In this document: positions 44,493 through 54,986 of the stretch, piece by piece
How the letters are laid out: every line of letters begins with the position of its first letter
How positions within the stretch are numbered: the first letter of the stretch is position 1
Origin: Homalodisca vitripennis
Taxonomy: Eukaryota; Arthropoda; Insecta; Hemiptera; Cicadellidae
Assembly: GCF_021130785.1 (NCBI RefSeq)
Contig: NC_060215.1
Coordinates: forward strand, 64,484,501-64,548,500
Length of the DNA: 64,000 nt
Direction: 5' to 3'
Made by a program: the position numbers and the translations under genes
The notes under the pieces: model-generated
Told to the model about the DNA's origin: nothing
What the model saw: the letters and a program-made list of their open reading frames with translations, nothing else
Database searches by the model: none

Positions 44493-47333
44493 TTACTTAC
44501 AGATTTCAGCAGCAGGAAAGTCAAAAAATTCTTTTACATGATAAAAAGGATTACTTATTAGCCAATTTTGGAGTTTTATTTTAAATTGTTTAAAAGTAAG
44601 ATTAAGCACTTCTTTAGGCAGCTTATTTAACATTTTTATACCCACTATCCTATGACTAGATTGATTTTTTCCAAGTCTAACAAAAGGTACATCAAAATTG
44701 TTTTTATTTCGGGTGTTGAAGTTGTGTACCTCAGCCCTTTTTACATGTAAGCAGAGGTTCTTAAAACTAGTTAACAGGATATTAAATATGTATAAATTAA
44801 CAACAGTTAAAATCTTAAACTTAATAAAAATAGGCCTGCAGTGTTCTCTATGGCTAACTTTAGCTATAACTCTTAAAACCTTTTTTTTTATGACTAGAAC
44901 ATTATTTAGGTGTGGGCTTTTCCCCCAAAAAACAATTCCATAGCTGAGAACAGATTTAACGAGTGAGAAGTACACTGTCTTAACATAGTCATCAGGTAAA
45001 ATGTCACTTAGCCTACGAAAAAGAAATGTTAATCTACTTAGCCTAGTACAAATATGCTCTATTTGTTTTTTCCAGCTCAAACTTTGGTCAATCCAAACTC
45101 CAAGGAACTTAACCTCTTTGCTAGTGTTAAAATTATTTATTGGAGGTACTGATCTCAGTCCAAAAATAATAGTTTGGGTTTTCTCCTCGTTTAATAAGAG
45201 CAAGTTTGCAGAGAACCACTCAGAAACAGTTTTAAGTGAATGATTAGCCATGTTTTCAAGTTTATTTAGGTCTCTATTGCATGTAAGTAATGTAGTGTCA
45301 TGTGCATATAGGTATACATTACTTCTTAGACAATATGGTAAGTCATTAGTGGCTATAATGAACAGAAGGGGTCCAAGGACCGAGCCTTGTGGAACACCAT
45401 ACACCCCCTGTATATACCGCTTGCCTTCGATTATGGAGATAACTGTTGAAAAATTCAAGAGTTTTATTTTTTATCCCATAGAAACTAAACTTATGAAGCA
45501 AAGTGCCATGGTCCACTCAGTCAAATGCCTTGCTAAGGTCAATAAAAGAGGCCCAGGCAAAGTTTTTATTTTCAAAGGCATTTCTAATATCCTGTTCCAT
45601 GGCCCCAATTGCATCCATGCAAGACTGTCCACTTCTGAAGCCAAATTGTTGTTCATTAAAGAGTGACCAAGACTCAAAATAGTGGTTTACCTGATTGTGT
45701 ACAATGTGTTCAAGTACCTTGGACAGGATAGGTACCAGACAGATAGGCCGATAGTTGCCTGGGTTGTATTTATCCCCCTTTTTGAATTTTGGAGAGATTT
45801 TGGAAATTTTTAGGCGTTCAGGAAAAATACCTCCTTGAAGGCAAACGTTAATACAGTAAGTAAGAGGTGTACAATATAATGTACTATTTCTTTGATCAAC
45901 CAATTTGAGAAACCATAGTAATCTTGAGATTTGGAGTTTTTCATCTTTTTGATGACCATAAGGACATCATCACAAGTTACAAGTTTAAAGTTAAAATTAG
46001 GCTGATCTGTTTGTGTTAAATTAAGAAATTGCTCAAAAGTAGTCTCAGGTTTTACAATGTTATTTCTGATGGAACTGACAGATTCAATAAAAAAGTCATT
46101 AAGAACACTGGAGTGTAAAGGAATACAGCTATGGTTGGACTTAGATTGCAGGTTAGGCCTAATTAGGTTCCAAGCTGTCATGCATTTATTGTTAGATTTT
46201 TCAATTAAGTTAGCATTGTGATTAAGCTTAGCTTCTTTTATTGTTTTCTTGTATTTATGTACTAAATCCTTATAGGCTAGTTTGTTGAGGTTCTGATTTA
46301 TTTTAAAATTATCATATGCAAGTTTAACTTGACCCTTGAGCCTGATAAGATATGATGTATACCATGATTGATTTGACTTATTAACATATTTGGGTTTAGT
46401 TTTATACTTACAGAGAGGGAAACATTGTTCAAAAGCGGTCTGTATACTTTCAAAAAACAGTGTAAAAGGATTATTAACCGCATTTCCATGTGTAATCAAA
46501 TTGTACAGAAAAAGCTGATTATGCCAATTGATTTTACTGATTTTTACCTTGAAGAGGTCTAGTTTCTGTTTTGAAAATAATCTGCGTAGAACAAAAATAT
46601 CATCAGTCTTATCAGGTCCAATAGACTGTTTAGACAAAAACCGAAACACTAAGCCATCATGATCTGAGAAATAACAGGGCACAGTATGGCAAAAAATGTC
46701 ATTTTTGTTTATATTTGAAAACACATTATCCAGGCAGGCTTCTCCTCTAGTAGGTTGGTAGTTGTGGTGGTAGAAATTAGACTGCCGAATAACATTGAGA
46801 AAATCTACTACTGATTTTTTGTCCTTGGTGACGTCAAACTGGGCGTTCACATCTCCTCCAATGACTATTTTATAATTAATCCATTTCTTGAGATAGAGGA
46901 GAATTTTTTCTATGCTTTCAAGAAAGACCCATTCGTTGCTTTCTGGTGTACGGTAAATAGAAATAATTATGAGCTGAAGTGAGTCGATTTCAATAGCGCA
47001 CACTTTCAGAGTTTTTTCAAGGCTAAAACTAGAGAGGTCTATAGGCTTAAAATCATATACATCCCTAGCAAAGATGAGAGTACCACCCCTGCAAAAGACT
47101 GTTCGTGTGTAGCTAGTAGTTAGATTATACCCACTTAAACAGCAGAAATCAATCTTCCCGCTCTGCAACCAATGTTCTGAAAGACAGATGAAATCATAAT
47201 GCTCCTGCATTGCAAGATCTTCCAAAAGTGGAAGTTTATCACTGACTCCTTGTATATTAAGAAAGAGTATTGCAAGCACACAATACTTTGAGAAATGCAC
47301 AAGCCTTTCTATTTTAGTTGGTGTGCCAGCCAT
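44493..47333 (-). pseudogene. PHD-finger LINE ORF2, RT with YAHD in place of YADD
   Basis: The endonuclease runs open from 47333: LFLNIQGVSDKL, FICLSEHWL (catalytic Glu), IISIYRTPE, IVIGGDVNAQF and CYFSDHDGLVF (catalytic SDH). RT follows with KISPKFKKGDKYNPGNYRPI and SFIDLSKAFD (first catalytic Asp, 45517). After a break, GVYGVPQGSVLGPLLF then VYLYAHDTTLL. The YADD motif reads YAHD, so one catalytic Asp is lost. The C-terminus ends NKLPKEVLNLTFKQFKIKLQ and FFDFPAAEICK at 44493. Frameshifts lie near 45810-45900 and 45460-45520. Confidence 0.85.
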
Positions 47334-47335
47334 AC

Positions 47336-48416
47336 TTAGTTCTGAGTCGTTTTTGTCACTGGATCTAAAAAAACATTTTCATTGGGTTTACAAGTAGTAT
47401 TTACATTTTGGTGATTTTTGTTAGACCTAGGAGGGAAATACTTTCCGATTAAAATTCCAGTTGGCCATAATTCAGGGTTCATTACTTCATTTTCAAGTTC
47501 TGGAGGGATTCCTATTTTAAATGAATTGTAGGAATTATGTCGTGTTTGTAGCTTTTCACAGTTAAAATTTTTGAAGTTTAAGTTGGCCTCAAGGTGACTT
47601 ATAATATCATTTTCATTTACAGATACTTGGAGCCTGGTGATATATACCCAAGACTGCCTAGTCACAGCTAAGAGTTGATTGCTATTATTTTTACCAGATA
47701 TAAGTTTATTAGGTTTCTTGCTTGTGGTCTTTTCTTTATGATTAAGTAATGGTTTAAATGGCCGTCTACTTTTATAGGACACAGTGCAGAAGTCTTCATT
47801 GTCTGCATCAGAATTATTACTACATTGATGTGGGTTAGGCTTAGGCCTGCAGGCCACGTACTGCTTAGAATTATTTTTAACCTTACTTGCATAAGTAGGG
47901 GCATCCTGTAGATCACTACTTGCACTATCACTGACTCTCTTGTCGTTATTGGGAGTCTTATGAACTTCAACAATGTCTTTAGCCTTCATAGGCCTAGGAC
48001 TAACGTCGTTTGAGGTTATGGTCAAACAGCCTACCGGCAAGATGTTTTTCGATTTACCTACGTCAAAAGCGTTGTCGAATTTTTCATTTAGGAGCAGATT
48101 GTCAGTTACCCTTTACAATCTACAATAAGACCCTTTACAATTTCGAAGAGCTTATCAATTTTTTCTTCCAGCACTAAACCAGAACGTTCACTGTCAGAGT
48201 TTGCCGAGGTTAGCTCCTGGCAGGGTTCACAAGTCCAGTTTACTCCTTTGACTTGTAAGGCAATTTTTACGTTGTTATATTCTATTTTAGAAATGTTAAC
48301 ACACTCGATGTGGAACCACTTTTCACAGTTAATTCCGCACTTTAAAGCATTTCCACGAGGTTTAATTGTATTTCCACACAAGCCGCAAACACTCAACTTC
48401 TCATCTCACGCCATGC
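47336..48416 (-). pseudogene. PHD-finger LINE ORF1
   Basis: MSVCGLCGNTIKPRGNALKC then WFHIECVNIS and GVNWTCEPCQEL (48180-48396) form a C4HC3 PHD-like finger, followed by EEKIDKLFEIVKGLIVDC. A frameshift near 48106-48060 leads to a 234-codon frame (48040-47336) with a polar linker. Next comes SWVYITRLQVSVNENDIISH, LEANLNFKNFNCEKLQTRHN, SYNSFKIGIPPELENEVMNP and LWPTGILIGKYFPPRSNK. This is the RRM-like C-terminal domain typical of insect ORF1 proteins. Presumed role: LINE RNA binding. Confidence 0.8.
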
Positions 48417-48425
48417 TTCCCATTG

Positions 48426-49313
48426 ATTGACCAACTTAACTGTGTCACCATCATTAACTATACAGTACAAAATGTATCAACGTACTACAAGTACTAACCA
48501 CCATAAATTATGAAATTCACAATAAGAAAAAAATAAAATTATCACCAAAATATCTCACAAACTTACTCTATTATTTTATTTTTTTTATTTTTATTTTATT
48601 TATTTATTTCAACGGCAATCGCCAATTTTATACAAAAGTAACAAAAAAATAATTATGGACAAGATGTACTAAAGTTTTCTTAGGAGCTAATAAGACAGAG
48701 AGTAAATAGTAACATACAACAAGGAGGCATGACCAGCAAACAACACAGGTAACAACTGTACAAGACTGGAAATTGTAAGGCTAGTAAACACTGTATAGCA
48801 ATAGGACATAGAACATAGAGCCTAATGAGAGCTATTTAAATAAGAAATAACAACAATTAATTAAATACTATAAAGGAAAAACAGTAAATAAACTATATAA
48901 AAAGGATTAACATCAGTAAAGAATCTAAGATAACAGTAGGATAAACTAGAGTGGGATTGAGTTAACAGTGACACTGTTATGAAATGGATTGAATTATATC
49001 TACACTATTCAAAAACGGGAAAACAATGCTGTTAAATACTATGTTGTTATATGATTACATGACCCAGTGAATGGCCGTCAATATTAAATCTACATCCAAT
49101 AAACTCAAGACCTCTTGTCTGGCTCTTTAAATTAACTGTACTCGTGGAGGTTTACCTTGTACTTTTGACACCCATTCAAAACTCACATCGTTGCTAAAAC
49201 GTAAACAATGGAAAAGTGACTTATATTTTCAAATTGTTATAAAAAGCTTACTTTTATAACATGCTTACCGGACTGCATTTTCTCCCTGAACTAATATGAT
49301 TATGTTTTTGCAG
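48426..49313. other. Upstream of GAR1; solo LINE 3' tail at 48563-48645
   Basis: On the minus strand, GGCGATTGCCGTTGAAATAAATAAATAAAATAAA-type sequence (48563-48630) is the usual 3' tail of an insect non-LTR element with AATAA repeats. No coding part is visible next to it. The rest, up to the acceptor at 49311-49313, is A+T-rich with no recognised promoter. Confidence 0.5.
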
Positions 49314-49367
49314 AGCACTAACAAGAAGGAATGTCTTTCAGAGGCCGAGGAGGTGGAGGAGGCAGAG
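49314..49367 (+). CDS. GAR1 (H/ACA snoRNP subunit), first coding exon
   Basis: The acceptor tatgtttttgcag precedes AGCACTAACAAGAAGGA and the ATG at 49331. The coding part MSFRGRGGGGGR plus one base ends at GGTAAGTG (donor at 49368, phase 1). The N-terminal MSFRG and the glycine/arginine-rich run match GAR1 of animals, which begins MSFRGGGRGG. The acceptor implies an upstream 5' non-coding exon. GAR1 is a core protein of H/ACA small nucleolar and telomerase RNPs. It binds dyskerin/Cbf5 in the nucleolus and Cajal bodies and aids pseudouridylation. The short exon alone would not be identifiable; its assignment rests on the in-phase join to the next two exons. Confidence 0.82.
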
Positions 49368-50089
49368 GTAAGTGAGAACATACATCAGTCTTGAACTTTG
49401 ATTGTATTTTAGTGCTCTCTTTTATATTTAAAGTGTACTTGTAAAAGAACTGAAAATATAAAGTTTGTCTCCTTAAATACAATATAGAAGATTGTATGCA
49501 AGGTAAATGAATATACAGAGTGTCTTGGAAGTCCTATTCCCCTACTAATCTTTCTTTTTTAAACTACTCAAAGAGGTATACTTGGACTCTTTATATAACC
49601 AACCAAGGGTTGTAATACGTATAAAGAATTACAACCCCTCTCTCAGAAATGGGATGGTAGACGAGTAAGTCAAAAACTTTTTATAGGAACCTTATTAGAT
49701 GTTTGTAACCTTATTGCACATTATTGCTATATCCTCCATTTAGTAAGTATGTTACCCTCTCCAATACAGGGCTAATTGAAGTTGGAATATTTCCCTAAAA
49801 CCCCCTATTTTAAGTCACATTTTAATGTATTCCTAGGCAAATAAAACATTTGTTCACCAGTATTTTGAGAAATTATGAGACCAAATCTATATGTAAAACA
49901 CATTAAACAAGAATTAACAAAGATGAGTAACGTAGCATTTATTTTGTTTTATTCCTGACCAAAGCTCAGTAGTACTTGGAAATGCAGTGGGCCTGCTTTT
50001 ACATTTTATCTATTGTTTATTACTGAGAAACATTCAGGCCAGTTACTGTGCTACGCTTTATTGTTGTTATTTGTTACAAAAAATAATTT
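49368..50089. other. GAR1 intron, no feature seen
   Basis: A+T-rich intronic sequence upstream of a transposase relic. No coding similarity. Confidence 0.5.
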
Positions 50090-50885
50090 AGTCAAATGGA
50101 GATAAAGTAGAAATAATTTTGTTTTATGGTGAAGCTAGTGGAAATTTACACAAAGCAGTATGTTTATTCAATGCTGCATATCCAGATACATTAGTAGAGA
50201 GGGCATACATTAGGTTCTCAGTTTGTAAATTTTTAACAACATTCATTACCAAAGATGCTTCACTATTAGAACACTCTTGCATTATAACAGAAGAGATTCA
50301 GATTGAGGTTTGATCAAAATATGTCTCAATCCAAATTATTAACTGTGTTATAGTGCGTTTCATACCAGCATTTCAAAAGATATTGTACATAAAAAGTTAA
50401 AGAAAACTATATAAAGTACAACTTCATCAGCAATTAAAAAAAAGATGATCCTGATGACCTAAGGCTTCAGTTTTGTGGGGAAATGTTGCAGGAAATTTAA
50501 GAGAATGATAATTTTATTTTATAGCGATTTTTTTTTAGTGTTGAAGCTTTATTGTCTTTACATGTAACAGTCAATCATCACAACTGATATTATAGTGCAA
50601 ACGTTACCTTGCACTGAATGGTTTAAGCCTATATGCTATTACCACAAAAATTAAATGTACATAGGTAAATATTTTGGGAAAGTCAGTTCTTGGACCTCTC
50701 TTTATTGATTGAAATTTGAATGGTGTGAAATACTTAGACATGGTACAAAAAGACATTGTCCCTGTAAGTTAATAAATGAGTTAGTACAAGGTGCTCACGA
50801 TCCTGCATTTCGACAGGACTGTGCACCACCACATTACAATGTGCTTATTGGAACTTCCTTAACCCCCCGAGTGGCAAGGTTGGAA
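50090..50885 (+). pseudogene. DUF4817-type transposase relic
   Basis: IILFYGEASGNLHKAVCLFN, AAYPDTLVERAYIRFSVCKF (50110-50235) match the DUF4817 helix-turn-helix found at the start of a mariner-like multicopy insect gene (usual form: FIYGEANGN...A..LY...YP.R..P....F). YKVQLHQQL then DPDDLRLQFCGEML follow, as in that family. The DDE part, NLNGVKYLDMVQKDIVPV (50715-50770) and FRQDCAPPHYNV (the D-GAPPH motif with Cys for Gly, 50808-50850), comes after a gap. Frameshifts and stops: inactive. It lies in the first GAR1 intron. Confidence 0.6.
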
Positions 50886-50991
50886 AATATACTGCTAAGT
50901 TCATTAGCTAGGTTGTATAAATCAGAAATTTAAAATTTGGCACTCAGGTGGCTTTTGCCATATAACCTATAGGAAAATTATTCAGTTTTGC
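50886..50991. other. GAR1 intron spacer
   Basis: Short A+T-rich spacer between the DUF4817 relic and the TTAA element. Confidence 0.4.
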
Positions 50992-51988
50992 TTAACCCTC
51001 CGAGCGTCGGCCAACTTGTTTTAAGTCAACAGCACCTTTCTCCAAACGTCGCCGTCTTATTTTAAGATGGCGGGCACTTGCCGATCAAATTAATTTAACC
51101 CGCACTATTATTGGCATAATATTATATTTATATAACAACAGTGTTTATTTTAGAAGAGGGCCTGTGTTAGCAGTAGGGTACAAACAAACGAAAAACCCGA
51201 AAACCAGTATACCTTTTGTCAACAGCTTGTCATGCCCAAGACCTACGGGTTCAAAAGTCACTGTGAGGCTGTAAAGCCATACATGATACAGCAGTATAAT
51301 TTACACATGGGTGTAGTGGACATGAAAGATAAATCCATCTATCACATAACAGTATCATGCTCGTGGACCACCACTCGCTATTAGAAAAAAATCTTTTATA
51401 ATCTCCATGACATGGCAATTTTTGACTCCTTTATCTTATATTCAAAAAACACAGGCAAGGCTATGCCCAGAAGAAAATTTGTGATGGTTCTAATTGATGA
51501 ACTCACAAGAACAGCACCAGAAGAAGTAGGCTCTCAGCCTGCTCTAGCATCAGTAGAACATTTTATTGTTGTGTTACTTAGCAATACCAAATAGGCAAAA
51601 ATTCAAATTGTGCATATCCATGTATGTTTGTATAACATTATGAATATATTCACAGAACCCTATAACCCTGTATATTTATGTGTTCATGACTAAATTTGCT
51701 ATAATTTGCATATTATGAAATTGTACTAGAAGTAATATAATAATAACATGTGAATACTTTTATATTAAAAAAATATTTTCTAAAACTTTTTTCCCTTTTA
51801 CAGGCTGTTGCAAAAAGAATTTTTTTTTTTTTTTTTTAATTTTTATATAATCATATTCTGTGATTCTTTACAAGAAAAATGATGTATAATACTCTATATT
51901 TAAACCATTCTTAAGATTTTTTATGAATTATGCAAAAAAAAGACTAGGTGGACGTTTAGGGAAATATGATGGACGCTCGGAGGGTTAA
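50992..51988 (+). mobile_element. TTAA-flanked piggyBac element with transposase C-terminus
   Basis: TTAA at 50992-50995 and 51985-51988 flank perfect 13-bp inverted ends CCCTCCGAGCGTC and GACGCTCGGAGGG. An imperfect palindrome, GCCGTCTTATTTTAAGATGGC (21 bp, 51051-51071), and a weaker one, AACTTGTTTTAAGT (51013-51026), lie inside the left end. A decayed piggyBac transposase C-terminal region occupies 51185-51593. The element is 997 bp and internally deleted. Confidence 0.85.
51185..51593 (+). pseudogene. piggyBac transposase C-terminal fragment
   Basis: KPYMIQQYNLHMGVVDMKDK (51274-51333) corresponds to the conserved P..I..YN..MGGVD..D block, which holds the third catalytic Asp of piggyBac transposases. 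In this copy it is preceded by a stop and followed by frame changes. Then YWKKIFYNLHDMAIFDSFIL, YSKNTGKAMPRRKFVMVLID and EL run to 51580, matching the W...(F)...L..A..NS..LY block. The N-terminal two-thirds are gone. Inactive. Confidence 0.8.
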
Positions 51989-52204
51989 TAAACATTTATT
52001 CATTTTATAAAGACCATACAGCCTACTACTCTTAACAATGAATTTTCTATATGTTCCTTGTACAGAAAAAATGTATCACTCTCACATTTAGTACAATATA
52101 AGATATTTCTACAAATTATTGCTTAGTGAACTTGGGATTCAAAAAGAGCATGGAATGCTGATTTTGTTGTTATCTTATATTAAGTTGATTGGATATTTTT
52201 TCAG
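51989..52204. other. GAR1 intron end with acceptor
   Basis: Ends with ggatattttttcag at 52191-52204, a strong polypyrimidine acceptor for the next GAR1 exon. Confidence 0.6.
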
Positions 52205-52308
52205 GTTTTCACAGTGGTGGAGGGAGAGGAGGTGGTGGAAGGTTTAGTGGTGGTCGAGGAGGATTTGGTGGAAGAGGAGGTGGCTTTGATCAAGGACCAC
52301 CTGAAACG
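52205..52308 (+). CDS. GAR1, second coding exon (RGG domain end)
   Basis: It joins the first exon in phase to give MSFRGRGGGGGRGFHSGGGR, and continues with RFSGGRGGFGGRGGGFDQGP and PET. The glycine/arginine-rich N-terminal tail ends in FDQGPPE, the same residues that precede the core in other animal GAR1 proteins (QDQGPPE). The donor is ACG|GTAAAT at 52309, phase 0. RGG regions of this type bind RNA and are often arginine-methylated. The next exon lies 7.7 kb downstream across an intron packed with mobile elements. Confidence 0.9.
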
Positions 52309-52724
52309 GTAAATACTTAAATTGTCATAAACCAAAAAAGTACAAACAAATAATTAATTATTTCAGATGTATTTACAATTTTAATTTTTACATAGCTATA
52401 ATTAAAACAATTGTTATTTCTTAAACAAATTAAAAAGCATGCAGAAAATGCTGCTATTGGGGTTTTATAAGTTTGCTAGTGATAACAGTGTAATTTTTTA
52501 AATTCATGCCCAAGTTTCAATCTTTGATTATCGTATTATTACTGATTCAACAAAGTTGTTCACACTGTTTTATATGCATTAAAGGCACATGTTCTGGTAA
52601 AATTTGTTAATATCTGTTATTTCTTTCTCTCAAGATTTGGCTAGAACTTTGTCATTCATATTATCTAAATTTATACACGGTGAGGCATACGTAAGACTAT
52701 TCTATTTTACTTGGAAGTGGGGCT
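52309..52724. other. GAR1 intron, no feature seen
   Basis: A+T-rich sequence before the TTAA element at 52725. Confidence 0.5.
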
Positions 52725-53058
52725 TTAACACTTTCACTGCTGACAACGTCATGAAATTCTATATACTGCCAACAACGTCTTTTGACGGCACCGACTTTTA
52801 TACAGTAATAAAAATACATTTAAACACGTTTGGACTTTGGCATTGATATTCATTCGCTATTTCCAAGTTTTTATTTCTTCCTTTATGGATTATATGATCT
52901 ATAAAATGTTGTTGGCAGTCATCTGGAATCTAGGAAAAACGTGTTTGGTTTATGAAATCGTCTCGTCGGCCATTGTCGTTTTGCTAATTCGTTGCCTGCA
53001 ATGTTATTAATTTGCTTGCTATTACTATAGTTTACAGTAATTGTTTTGAGTAAATACA

Positions 53059-53260
53059 ATGTATCGTGATAGTATTGAAGACAATCAAGTGCTAGAAGAG
53101 TTACTCAGATTTTCAAGTGACAGTGCAAGTGATGATTTATTCCCAGGTGACAAATAATGATCCTGATTTCACTACCGATGTACTTCTTGGAGATGCAAGT
53201 AAAATGTTGACAATTTTTTCAACAAATATAAAAAATAGTAATAAAAACTTAAGCTCTTTG

Positions 53261-53310
<50 letters not shown>

Positions 53311-53405
53311 GATCATGCAAGGCTACAAGAAGAGACATTTCCTATCAGTGTAGCAAGTGCAAAACTGCCATCTGTAGAGAACCATGTTTCAAGACTTTCC
53401 ACACT
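53059..53405 (+). pseudogene. piggyBac transposase N-terminus and zinc-finger C-terminus
   Basis: ATG at 53059 opens MYRDSIEDNQVLEELLRFSS, DSASDDLFPGD, then after a frame change NNDPDFTTDVLLGDAS, an acidic N-terminus usual for piggyBac. After 47 A residues the sequence reads RRDISYQCSKCKTAICREPC, FKTFHTKKN-stop (53322-53405). This is the C-terminal cysteine-rich domain of piggyBac transposases (C-x2-C...C-x3-CF..FH), which binds the element ends. The whole catalytic middle is missing. Presence of both outermost parts identifies this as an internally deleted autonomous copy. Confidence 0.75.
53263..53309. repeat. 47-bp pure A tract at the deletion point of a transposase
   Basis: Forty-seven A residues lie exactly where the transposase middle is lost. 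The upstream frame already reads into lysine codons (SSLIKK). Confidence 0.9.
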
Positions 53406-53435
53406 AAAAAAAATACTTAGAACATAAGTGGATTT

Positions 53436-54029
53436 CAATTGTGTGTGTGTGTGCGTGCGTGCGTGTGTGTTCAAGTTCAACACAACATTTCCATAACATA
53501 ACATTTTATAAACATCTAGGAATTAATAACAATAATATAAAACATCATTTCCAATCAACAACAATAAACTTTAAATAAATAACAATAACATATAAAAAAC
53601 TTAAAATCTATTTAACAAAAATATACTTTGAACAAACTACAACAATATATATATAACATCTCCACGTAACAAAAGCAAATCAGAAATATAAATATATACC
53701 AACGAAGTAAAAACAGTAAATATGTGTTTATTAAGAAATATTCATGCAAAATATTATGAGTATTCCACGATATATTGACGCGCTTTCATTTTTACCTTCG
53801 GCTTTGTTTCAAAATAAATCGCATTATCACAAACTCCACAAAACCATTAAATATCTTTGGTCCCAAGTAGTAGAATTGATGCCTGTTCCTTTCTTTCCTC
53901 ATATCAGGTACTTCTAATATTATATTTAGTGCAGACCGTGTAGTCCTAACATTTTCTTTAATTTTAAATTGATGTAAGTGTTTGTGTACATACATTATTA
54001 TACTATACACATAAATCTGATTAAAAGTG

Positions 54030-54072
<43 letters not shown>

Positions 54073-54210
54073 CAGAAAACAAGTGGCTTACTCTATCCAT
54101 TCGTCTTAGCCCATATAATATTCTAACAGCATTTCTATGAGATATGATAACAGGTTTTAGCAATGTATGTGTGTGTGGTGACAGTAGTAACAATGCTGAA
54201 TACAACAAAT
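53436..54210 (-). mobile_element. 5'-truncated LINE inside the piggyBac element
   Basis: The minus strand encodes LLKPVIISHRNAVRILYGLR, RMDRVSHLFSE, then after a T41 tract (lysine codons) FTFNQIYVYSIIMYVHKHLH, NVRTTRSALNIILEVP and FYYLGPKIFNGF (53830-54190). This is the C-terminal part of a LINE RT (..K+A+R.+....R.H...LF...L....+Y....+). GT-rich sequence at 53438-53470 adjoins its 3' side. No catalytic motif remains. Confidence 0.6.
54032..54072. repeat. 41-bp T tract inside a LINE coding relic
   Basis: Forty-one T residues on the plus strand interrupt the minus-strand RT frame between HLFSE and FTFNQIY, where relatives have no such lysine run. Confidence 0.9.
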
Positions 54211-54217
54211 AATAATG

Positions 54218-54298
<81 letters not shown>
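54218..54298. repeat. (TA)(TG)(TA) compound microsatellite
   Basis: AT, then about 45 bp of TG, then AT dinucleotides. Confidence 0.95.
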
Positions 54299-54551
54299 CT
54301 ATAGACTAGTACATGGTGATGTTTTTGGTTAACTTTATTTTTTTTTAAATGTTTTCATACTAGACTTTCGGTTTGAAAATATTTATGCATGAGCATTTGT
54401 GTACAAAGAGGAAGAATACAACTTTAAAAAATTGTTGTAAGTTCCATGGTTTTCTTGTAATTGATTTAAAAAGATTTTTTTTTTAAATCATTAAAACGGG
54501 TGGCAGTGTAAGAAAGTTGTCAAATTTAGGAGGCGGCAGTAAAAGTGTTAA

Positions 54552-54986
54552 AATTTCATATAGTATTCTTTATTAAAAGTATATATTTTAGTGTACACCA
54601 CCTCCATGATGTACAGAGGCTGAACCCAAGACAGGTGTCTTGACACTGTGTCTTAGGTGTCTTGACACCTTTGTTTTAAACATCAACCCCCATATACTGA
54701 CCCCAAAGGATTTGGGAAAATAAATGTTATCACCCAAACATAGCCCAAAGTGGCATTTTTGGAGGGGTAGGGGTCTTTTTTGAAAGATTTTAAAATGAGA
54801 AGATAGGTTGAGCTTACCTCATTTTAAAGGTCTTTATTGACTGATCATTTTGATTATTATCACATTTTCTCCACATAAAATCCATTTCCTTTAGAACAAA
54901 TCTTGTGTCCAATCGCTCTAAATAGTACCGTATAGTACCAGTAATGATTTCTTTAAAGTTGGAACAATTTTATCCAATTTAAATTA
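54552..54986. other. GAR1 intron, no feature seen
   Basis: A short direct repeat, AGGTGTCTTGACAC (54636-54670), is the only structure noted. No coding similarity I trust. Confidence 0.4.

Larger units (their letters stand above)
44245..48425 (-). mobile_element. Near full-length PHD-finger LINE (CR1/Jockey-like)
   Basis: On the minus strand: ORF1 with an N-terminal PHD-like zinc finger (48396 down to 47336), ORF2 with endonuclease and RT (47333 to 44493), then a short 3' UTR ending with AATAAAG and imperfect TTTGATTATTC repeats (44245-44280). Both ORFs start and end in order, so the element looks complete or nearly so. A few frameshifts and a changed RT catalytic motif (YAHD) show it is dead. 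It lies about 0.9 kb upstream of the first coding exon of GAR1, in the opposite orientation. Confidence 0.85.
52725..54551 (+). mobile_element. TTAA-flanked piggyBac element with nested LINE
   Basis: TTAA at 52725-52728 and 54548-54551 flank inverted ends CACTTTCACTGC (left) and GCAGTAAAAGTG (right, reverse complement CACTTTTACTGC). This terminal repeat resembles the CACGTTCGCTGC of the elements at 1.1 and 11.7 kb. A palindrome CGTCTTTTGACG lies at 52776-52787. Inside, pieces of a piggyBac transposase (53059-53405) are separated by an A47 tract. A LINE fragment (53436-54210) and an AT/TG microsatellite follow. The element is inactive. Confidence 0.8.

Noticed and set aside
54830..54970. Minus-strand peptide (LERLDTRFVLKEMDFMWRK) as a Tc1/mariner C-terminus
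   Set aside because: Too short and without any catalytic motif. Likely chance or too decayed to assign.
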